Shown here: positions 6,551 to 10,814 of the stretch, one piece after another
How the letters are laid out: each line of letters opens with the position of its first letter
Numbering within the stretch: position 1 is the first letter of the stretch
Assembly (NCBI GenBank): GCA_024638545.1
Contig: JAHEKD010000033.1
Coordinates: 1 to 10,814, forward strand
DNA: 10,814 bases
Source: Gammaproteobacteria bacterium
GTDB lineage: Bacteria; Pseudomonadota; Gammaproteobacteria; Arenicellales; JAHEKD01
Direction: 5' to 3'
The notes under the pieces: model-generated
What the model was told of the DNA's origin: nothing
Databases searched by the model: none
The model's input: only the letters and a program-made list of their open reading frames with translations
Position numbers and translations under genes: made by a program

Positions 6551-6925
6551 ATGATGCAAAACGGTATGAAAAATTTCTTCGACGGCATGAGCCAAACTGC
6601 GCTAAAAAGCGCGAATGAACTGATCTCATTAAACACGCGTGTCCTCAATAAAGCCATTGAACGCCAGGTAGAATTAGGCAATGTCCTTGCTGGCGGCAGC
6701 AAACAACAGGTGAACGTTTTGAAGTCAACTGAAGATCCTAAGGAATTGGTTGAGAAACAGGCCAAGCTGGCTGATCAATACGCAGTTATCTATACCGAAG
6801 CAGCCAAAACAAACATGGCAATGGCCTTAAAAACCAGCGAAGAGTACAAATTATGGTTTGAAAATAGTGCTAAATCAGTTAACCAGGTTGTTCAAAATTC
6901 AGCATCCAACCTCATAGCATCATAA
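6551..6925 (+). CDS. Phasin family protein (polyhydroxyalkanoate granule surface)
   Basis: From ATG 6551 this is a 124-residue, almost wholly helical, Ala/Lys/Gln-rich protein. It has the phasin pattern: MKNFFDGMSQTALKSANEL, then ERQVELGNVLAGGSKQQVNV, EDPKELVEKQAKLADQYAVI and amphipathic repeats to the end, without a signal peptide or membrane segment. Phasins coat PHA granules and control their size and number. The frame is open further up to an ATG at 6491, but that start would lie inside the promoter, so 6551 (or the ATG at 6566) is preferred; the ribosome site is weak. It is a single-gene unit with its own promoter and terminator. No PHA synthase is in the window. Alternative: a granule-independent phasin-like stress protein. 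Confidence 0.85.
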   Translation: MMQNGMKNFFDGMSQTALKSANELISLNTRVLNKAIERQVELGNVLAGGSKQQVNVLKSTEDPKELVEKQAKLADQYAVIYTEAAKTNMAMALKTSEEYKLWFENSAKSVNQVVQNSASNLIAS

Positions 6926-6989
6926 AGCCTGCATAACCAGGGCTTCAAAAGCCTTACATTGAAAGACTCCTCCTCTGTGTGAACGCTAT

Positions 6990-7010
6990 GGTCGGCATAT
7001 CTTGCCGACC
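6990..7010 (+). terminator. Hairpin terminator after the phasin gene
   Basis: GGTCGGCA and TGCCGACC form a perfect 8-bp stem with a 5-base loop. Flanking AACGC (6982-6986) and GCGTT (7016-7020) can extend it across small internal loops. A T-rich ACTTTTG follows. It lies 65 bases after the phasin stop codon. Confidence 0.75.
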
Positions 7011-7051
7011 CTCTGGCGTTACTTTTGTATTTAAATAAGAGTATTACGTCA

Positions 7052-7301
7052 ATGGAAAATTCTCACTTAATAAAAAATCGGTATTGAACATAATGAAGAG
7101 ATTTCCGGATACCGGTTAAAGCAAATCAATAATACGGATCATCTGATTATTCGATTCAAACGCGCGCTGTTTTCTAAACGCAAACAGTACCGATTCGGGC
7201 GCTTTACTAAAACGGCTGTCACTGACAGTGGCCAGCCTGCATTCGAGACATCACAGGAAATTTCACCACATCTGTTGAAATTATTGGCAGAACTCGATTA
7301 G
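7052..7301 (+). pseudogene. Small ORF split by a frameshift in a six-A run
   Basis: From ATG 7052 the frame reads MENSHLIKNRY and stops. Moving one base at the A-run (7072-7077) joins it to an open frame running to the TAG at 7299-7301: IGIEHNEEISGYRLKQINNT, then DHLIIRFKRALFSKRKQYRF and so on to LLKLLAELD. Together they would make about 82 residues, basic in the middle, with no signal peptide. I recognise no family. The downstream frame has the codon pattern of real coding sequence but no start codon of its own. The ribosome site is weak (AAGAG about 12 bases upstream). It may be a true pseudogene, slippage-controlled, or a homopolymer sequencing error. Confidence 0.45.
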
Positions 7302-7355
7302 ATTGTTAAGGCCGGATTAAACAAGGTTAGCCTGATGCGAAAAACCTTTAATAGT

Positions 7356-7602
7356 ATGAAAAAATCACCCCTAAAGGCGATTTATCCTGGTATATAAAAT
7401 GGGCCGCAGCGGTATTTATCTTGATTTCCATGGTGTTAACAGCGACGGATAACCACCCATTGAATCTGTATTTTGACCTTATAGGATAGGCGTCACCGGT
7501 TGGCTGGCTGTGGGGATACTCTGGAAAGACCGGGCATTGATGGTATTAAACGGGGCGGCGACAATAATTTTTAGCGTCGGCATTGTAAAAACACTTTTAT
7601 AA
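7356..7602 (+). pseudogene. Small membrane protein (DUF6552-like), twice frameshifted
   Basis: Reconstructed product: MKKITPKGDLSWYIKWAAAV then FILISMVLTATDNHPLNLYF, DLIG, then GVTGWLAVGILWKDRALMVL and a final hydrophobic segment ending VGIVKTLL. This is about 80 residues with three membrane helices. The pattern (WNLYxxLxGxxGWxxVGxLWxDRA) fits small integral membrane proteins annotated as DUF6552 or similar. Two lesions break it. At 7359-7364 there are six A where seven are needed to read MKKITPK. At the LIG codons ATAGG is present twice in a row (CTTATAGGATAGGCGTC); removing one copy restores LIGVTGW exactly. Downstream of the duplication the frame is intact to TAA 7602. Function unknown. 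Confidence 0.65.
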
Positions 7603-7786
7603 TTAACCCGCATTTCTCACCGGACTTCGTAACGAGACGGTTAAAGGATGCGGCCTGTATGGCTTTTACGACCAAAGGGCCCGCAGGCATCGTTGACACT
7701 ATGTCGAGGACCCTGACCGGGTAAAATGCCCACAGGGCGTGGCAAGGGACCGTCGCAGTAGTAGGGTGGTGAGAAATGCGGGTTAA
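7603..7786. mobile_element. 184-bp element with perfect 19-bp terminal inverted repeats (MITE-like)
   Basis: TTAACCCGCATTTCTCACC (7603-7621) is repeated exactly in reverse complement as GGTGAGAAATGCGGGTTAA (7768-7786). The 146-bp interior is more GC-rich than its surroundings and has no convincing gene. It contains short dyads such as GCCCACAGGGC. The size and ends fit a non-autonomous transposable element mobilised by a full IS elsewhere. I cannot see an obvious target-site duplication. It begins directly at the stop of the broken membrane-protein gene. A 15/17 match to its end lies at 4768-4784. Confidence 0.7.
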
Positions 7787-7884
7787 AGCCGTTTAAAATG
7801 AGGTGATCATCGCCCTGCTTGTTAATTTGCATATCGATTTGACCCAAATTTGTTGGAACTTGTATTCAATTCCTGATCCGGTAT

Positions 7885-8010
7885 TCAGTAATGAATAATA
7901 TTATGATTCATTAGGTTACGTAGGTGACTGTGGGTCACATCGTCATTCAATTTCCGGGGCATTTTTGCGTGTAATTTAAGTGCGCCAGTACTGAGCGCTG
8001 TCCTGTCCAT
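7885..8010 (-). CDS. Small ORF with a strong ribosome site, function unknown
   Basis: This is a 41-residue frame starting MDRTALSTGALKLHAKMPRK, with GGGAGG 7 bases before the ATG, one of the best ribosome sites in the window. The frame ends quickly in low-complexity MNHNIIHY and TGA. The opening could be the start of a larger enzyme (an ALxLHxxxxGK-type start occurs in malic enzymes) cut off after about 25 residues, but that match is weak. Either a small protein gene or the truncated head of a lost one. Confidence 0.4.
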   Translation of the reverse strand: MDRTALSTGALKLHAKMPRKLNDDVTHSHLRNLMNHNIIHY

Positions 8011-8200
8011 ATGTAATCCTCCCATTTTTCATTTAAAAATTGAGAAACGAATCACTTTCTAAATTGAGAGGACCTTGTGCTCAAAGACAAGAACGTTTTC
8101 TATGATGTTCTTGAAAGCAGTTAGAGTTTGCCTGATATTACGCTACCGGAATTTTGGATACTCTCTGCTAGTTCTAACAAAAGTGGGCGATGCGATTGTC
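8011..8200. other. Short intergenic region, no gene seen
   Basis: The plus-strand frame here has only brief openings (for example LKDKNVFYDVLESS and a stop). There is no hairpin terminator after the cyclic-nucleotide-binding gene that ends at 8201. Confidence 0.4.
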
Positions 8201-8674
8201 TCAGGCCCAGCCGGCCGGCGCCCAGGACTCCATCATTTTAATCCGTGCCTGAGCCAGCCGCTGCGACATTAATCCGGCAAATTGCTTCATCAGGGCATAA
8301 CCAAATTCAGGCTGTTTCTCACAGCGGGACAATATCTCTTTTCCATCGAACACCAGTACTTGTGATTCGCTGCTGGCGGTGGCTTCGAAGGCCCAGGTAT
8401 AGGGTGCAATCAGCCAGGACCAGCCCAACACTTCATCCGGCCCAATGGTTTGCACTTCCAGCGGCGGCCCATATATCGACGGCACTTCTATCGTGATCGA
8501 ACCCTCTCTGACGACGAAAAAGTGCTCGGCATTATCATCCTGTTTAAACAGCGATTCGCCTTCGGCAATAACTTTTTCCTGCGCATACTGCGTCAGAATT
8601 TTAAGATGCTCAGTGGTTAGTTCCTTAAAAATGGAATGACTAACCAGATAGTCTAAAATTTTTTCTTGATCCAC
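8201..8674 (-). CDS. Cyclic-nucleotide-binding domain protein without effector domain
   Basis: This 157-residue protein starts at GTG 8674 and is almost entirely one CAP-type cNMP-binding beta-barrel. IFKELTTEHLKILTQYAQEK (about 15-34) leads in; EGESLFKQDDNAEHFFVVREGSITIEV (38-64) is the classic barrel strand pair. GPDEVLGWSWLIAPYTWAFEATA (78-100) replaces the usual phosphate-binding cassette FGExALxxxxpRxAtv: the Glu/Arg that contact cAMP are not there, so it may sense another ligand. The C-terminal helix (LMKQFAGLMSQRLAQARIKM) is the usual linker, but no DNA-binding helix-turn-helix follows. The WSWL(I)xPYxW pattern is familiar from small orphan cNMP-domain proteins seen near hydrogenase or redox clusters; none are here. 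It probably acts through a partner protein. No clear ribosome site precedes the GTG. Confidence 0.8.
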   Translation of the reverse strand: MDQEKILDYLVSHSIFKELTTEHLKILTQYAQEKVIAEGESLFKQDDNAEHFFVVREGSITIEVPSIYGPPLEVQTIGPDEVLGWSWLIAPYTWAFEATASSESQVLVFDGKEILSRCEKQPEFGYALMKQFAGLMSQRLAQARIKMMESWAPAGWA

Positions 8675-8835
8675 GATTAATTATCAATGTTAATAAAAAT
8701 CAGAATTGTTGATGGCTTCTGGTTGATGTATAGATCGCTTGCACCACATCTTCCAGCACCAGGTAATGATACCGATTATTGGCGCCCGGAATAGATCACA
8801 CACTTCATTCAGCCTCATCACAATCTTGTTGGTAA

Positions 8836-8943
8836 CCAGCGCCTGACTGCCACAACCACGGCGACCTTGATTTCAATAACCAGATCGAATACGTAACTGT
8901 AACAGGCACACCTACATTATTTATCAGGCAAAAGGGAGTATAA
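8836..8943 (+). pseudogene. Possible DsbC/DsbG-type thioredoxin-fold remnant
   Basis: The 35-codon open frame between stops reads PAPDCHNHGDLDFNNQIEYV then TVTGTPTLFIRQKGV. The VTGTPTLF block with cis-proline, preceded by a Cys and a spaced N, resembles the end of disulfide isomerases (pattern CxxPxxxNxxLGxxxxVTGTPTLxxxDG). The CXXC active site and the N-terminal half are not found upstream, so if related it is a dead fragment. The match is short and could be chance. Confidence 0.3.
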
Positions 8944-8992
8944 ACGCCTTATGCGGTATTGTCACGTTGGGCGAGCAACATGATAAACATGC

Positions 8993-9055
8993 CATAAAAA
9001 ACCAAGATCCGGCTTTGACAACTTAACCCTGTCAAGCAACATAAAAAACCAAGAT
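8993..9055. repeat. 16-base direct repeat pair
   Basis: CATAAAAAACCAAGAT occurs at 8993-9008 and again at 9040-9055, 47 bases apart. AGCAACAT precedes each copy at similar distance. Between them, TTGACA and TGTCAA form a dyad. Two copies only, so it is not an array; it may be a duplicated end of a lost element or iterated binding sites. Confidence 0.5.
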
Positions 9056-9310
9056 TATTTTTAGACAACAGCTAACTGCCAGTCATTCAACGCAGCTGTC
9101 CCAAGCTTCCGGCGTTTGAATACTGAAGTTTAATGTCTGCCCAAACCAGGCAGGTTGCAGACTGCTGCATGAACACCCAAAAAACGCTGTGTGTTAATTT
9201 CACAATGCCGTTGATCCCCTCGCCTTTTGGAAAGGTAAAATTCGTATCACATGCTCGGACTGTCAATTGATACGGATCCTACAGCACGGGCGTGGAGCGC
9301 TGACATCAGG

Positions 9311-9652
9311 TCATTCTCGCCAATGTACCACCGCGTCTTTGACGGTAAAGTCGTCATTTGATCCACGAGTGATGGTCAAACTATTCGTACCGGTATGCAG
9401 CACCCCGGGCTGAATACGATCCATCCACGTTTGCCAGCCTGGATTGTGAATAGGAATATCCCATCCAGACAACTGGACGTTGTTAATCAGGATGTGGTGC
9501 GATTGATGGGAAACGTTGTGTGCCGTGATCAATAAATAACCGTCGTCTACAGGATTTAGATTACCCTCTATTGGGAAATTTATAGTGAAACTTTGATTGC
9601 TATTATTGAATGTTTGATTGATGGGTATCCAGTTAAAATCAGACCTTGCCAT
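9311..9652 (-). CDS. Small protein of unknown function, predicted beta-sandwich
   Basis: This 113-residue protein starts at ATG 9652 with a strong GGAGG six bases upstream. There is no signal peptide. The sequence alternates hydrophobic and polar residues throughout, as in a beta-sandwich: FTINFPIEG, DGYLLITAHNV, HHILINNVQLSGWDIPIHNP, WQTWMDRIQPGVLHTGTNSL, TITRG, DFTVKDAVVHWRE. The ILINxxxLxGWDIP...GxNxLTIxR layout is reminiscent of jelly-roll, carbohydrate-binding-like domains, but I do not recognise a named family. It is a single-gene unit; upstream sequence is AT-rich. The frame is full-length, with a natural start and stop, unlike its broken neighbours. Confidence 0.7.
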   Translation of the reverse strand: MARSDFNWIPINQTFNNSNQSFTINFPIEGNLNPVDDGYLLITAHNVSHQSHHILINNVQLSGWDIPIHNPGWQTWMDRIQPGVLHTGTNSLTITRGSNDDFTVKDAVVHWRE

Positions 9653-9870
9653 ATAATTCCTCCATATTTATTGCGTGTTCTAAGTATTGGTATATTGCTT
9701 TGTTTGTTAATTATTGCTCTATTTACGGCTTCGAATCTATGAAATGTTTCACAAAACAAAAAACAAAAATAAAGGAATATTTTGTGAACATGCAGGAGAT
9801 TTGCAGAACAACAGAACAGTGTTGAGAATTTCTGAGAACGCGGATACGTTTTTACATCGGAGTTTGAGAA
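9653..9870. other. AT-rich spacer between two minus-strand genes
   Basis: No gene is visible. It should contain the promoter for the 113-residue gene (minus strand) but no consensus boxes are clear. The missing C-terminal third of the RES gene is not found here. Confidence 0.4.
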
Positions 9871-10281
9871 TTATTTGTAGGGCTTAGCGCGAATATCCAG
9901 CAACGGCTTATTAATGTTGCCGACATAGCTAGGTAATATCAGCTGTAGCGGTGGTACTTTGGTAAATCTCAAGAATCGTTCACGATGAAACTTTACTCCG
10001 GCAATAGCGGTATCGAGGGTAATTCCGGCATAGTACACACCATATGACCCATCTGTGAAGCGGCTGGGTTTACCGATATGCGTGAAAGTCGCCATAACCG
10101 GCGATGTATCCTGCCCTAATACATAGTCTTCCTTTGCGACCAATGAAAGCTCACCGGCTTGACTGCGTAAACGTGGGTTAGTCCTGCCTTCAATTAGGAA
10201 TGCAGCTTGTAATAGATCGGGCATTGTCAGAAGAAATTGAAAATTTACAGAAGCGATTCGGTAAAAACTAGATAAAAAATG
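9871..10281 (-). pseudogene. RES-domain toxin remnant, catalytic Glu lost, C-terminus missing
   Basis: The 117 residues from ATG 10224 belong to the RES family, toxins that phosphorolyse NAD+ and are normally paired with a Xre-type antitoxin. Visible family blocks are: GRTNPRLRSQAGELSLV (13-29), SPVMATFTHIG (41-51), SRFTDGSYGVYYAG (54-67), then LDTAIAGVKFHRERF (70-84) and LLDIR (108-112). The Arg and Tyr of the active site are present (R55, Y64/Y65), but the conserved Glu of the TAIAE block is Gly (codon GGA at 9999-9997; GAA would restore it). The C-terminal part with the conserved Ser is absent. The frame is open upstream to 10281 and still reads family-like FYRIASVNFQ, but has no start codon there, so the N-terminus is damaged too. 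No antitoxin gene precedes it. Confidence 0.75.
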
Positions 10282-10397
10282 TTAAAAAGCAGATGTGCGA
10301 AAAGATTTACTACTCAAGTCCGACACACTGCTAGAATTGAATATTCCAGCATAAACTTCAATCCTTCTGTAAAAGAACGCGTTTCATGTTTACTCTT
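10282..10397. other. Junction between RES remnant and arsenic operon remnant
   Basis: No gene is seen. On the minus strand ATGAAACGCGTTCTTTTACA (10386-10367) reads MKRVLLQKD and stops. It sits where the next arsenic gene would start, 11 bases after the ACR3 stop, and may be the first codons of an arsC-like gene cut off at a deletion point near 10370. This is speculative. Confidence 0.3.
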
Positions 10398-10626
10398 TCA
10401 TTTAGCGCACCCTGTCTCTTTGCCGTGACGCCTTACGGCAGCGCCGCGCTCGTACCATGACTTGCCGCCACTTCGATCAGCACGGCACCGCGACGGGCAG
10501 ATTGACCTTGGCAATCGCTATGCCGCCGATCTTATGAAATAGAGAAAAGAAAAACTGACCAAGTGCGATGCCTGCAACGATGCAGAGACTAACCCAGACA
10601 GTGAGGTAACGTTCAAATAGCGACAT
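10398..10626 (-). pseudogene. acr3: ACR3 arsenite efflux pump with large internal deletion
   Basis: From ATG 10626 the minus strand reads MSLFERYLTVWVSLCIVAGI then ALGQFFFSLF and AKVNLPVAV, the typical N-terminus of ACR3 arsenite permeases including the first membrane helix. At 10485-10489 it joins, in another frame, GAVLIEV, and then WYERGAAVRRHGKETGCAK with a stop at 10400-10398, which fit the C-terminal end of the same family (GALIEVP...WYERG). About 270-300 residues between them, holding the transport helices and the essential cysteine, are missing. In its original frame it stops after 49 residues at 10477. The ATG overlaps the end of arsA by 14 bases, the normal coupled layout of an ars operon. 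Confidence 0.75.
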
Positions 10627-10814
10627 GACGGGGTCCTTCGAGTTTTGCTGGTGGCGACGGCCGGCATAGAGTGATCAGGTGGTCGTGGCCGATCGGTTCT
10701 TCAGCCTGCATCGGTACAACAGCAAACCGGGTGGCTAACTCATTTCGGACCTTTGCGATCTGGGGCGCTTCGGACGCCGCCCTCTGGCGCAGCAGTGGAT
10801 GTTCCGTCTGTGCT
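10613..10814 (-). CDS. arsA: ArsA arsenite-transporting ATPase, C-terminal end (partial)
   Basis: The minus-strand frame is open from the window edge to TGA 10615-10613 and reads AQTEHPLLRQRAASEAPQIA then KVRNELATRFAVVPMQAEEPIG and a tail. This matches the C-terminus of ArsA-type ATPases (pattern DPLLxxRAxxExPxIxxVRxxLAxRxAxVPxQAxEPVG), which power arsenite export together with a membrane pump. Only about the last 67 residues are in the window; the ATP-binding domains lie beyond it. The overlap with the ACR3 start shows they were one operon. Since ACR3 is destroyed, ArsA has lost its usual partner here. Confidence 0.75.
   Translation of the reverse strand, partial: AQTEHPLLRQRAASEAPQIAKVRNELATRFAVVPMQAEEPIGHDHLITLCRPSPPAKLEGPRHVAI

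Larger units (their letters stand above)
8675..9310. other. About 630 bases without an intact gene; repeats and gene debris
   Basis: No full-length gene is visible on either strand. The region contains a possible thioredoxin-fold fragment (8836-8943), a 16-base direct repeat (8993-9008 and 9040-9055), and a TTGACA/TGTCAA dyad at about 9015-9035. Minus-strand openings around 9080-9240 show coding-like pieces (for example LGVHAAVCNLPGLG) but no recognisable family. Confidence 0.5.

Noticed and set aside
7641..7847. 68-codon minus-strand frame across the 184-bp element
   Set aside because: It runs across the element boundary at 7786, is Pro/Gly-rich and resembles no family; it is likely a chance frame.
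8075..8639. Plus-strand frames opposite the cNMP-binding gene
   Set aside because: Antisense shadows; the minus-strand frame has a clear domain.
8993..9055. CRISPR-like spacing of a repeated 16-mer
   Set aside because: Only two short copies, no further units and no cas genes.

Overview
The window looks like an accessory, partly decaying stretch of a proteobacterial chromosome, most likely gammaproteobacterial. This is an inference from the gene types (phasin, ACR3/ArsA arsenic genes, RES toxin, DsbC-like remnant), Shine-Dalgarno sites and moderate base composition; nothing in the window fixes the genus.

Left part (1-4638): about 650 bases of AT-rich DNA carry a decayed serine-recombinase fragment on the minus strand (262-405). 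A tight plus-strand operon follows: an optional small exported ORF (684-861), an N-formylglutamate amidohydrolase-family protein (858-1670), a QEGLA-motif HEXXXH metallopeptidase of the DUF1704/MATCAP type (1673-3589) and a glutathione-synthetase-like ATP-grasp ligase (3586-4638). The last three are spaced 2 bases apart or overlap by 4. Two peptide/amide hydrolases with one amide-bond-forming ligase suggest a pathway that makes and trims a small peptide or peptide tag. This is the most coherent little-understood system here.

Middle part (4639-7020): a frameshifted IS transposase remnant (about 4790-5000) and a secreted cysteine-rich protein (5142-5573, minus) are followed by a long regulatory region. 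That region has a 16-bp perfect palindrome and a near-consensus sigma-54 promoter (5998-6013) in front of a 91-residue orphan gene (6087-6362). A phasin gene (6551-6925) has a sigma-70 promoter with two GTGC-N3-GCAC operator-like palindromes on and beside the -10 box, and ends in a strong hairpin.

Right part (7021-10814): mostly small, broken or orphan genes. These are a frameshifted small ORF (7052-7301), a DUF6552-like membrane protein disrupted by a 5-bp tandem duplication (7356-7602), a 184-bp element with perfect 19-bp terminal inverted repeats (7603-7786), a 41-codon ORF with a strong ribosome site, an orphan cyclic-nucleotide-binding protein (8201-8674, minus), a possible DsbC remnant, and a well-formed 113-residue gene (9311-9652, minus). 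Next come a RES-family toxin remnant that has lost its conserved glutamate and C-terminus (9871-10281, minus) and the end of an arsenic operon: the C-terminus of ArsA running off the window and an ACR3 gene with most of its middle deleted (10398-10626). The pattern is of an island shaped by mobile elements, small indels and deletions. Two of the frameshifts lie in six-A runs, so sequencing error must be excluded for those.
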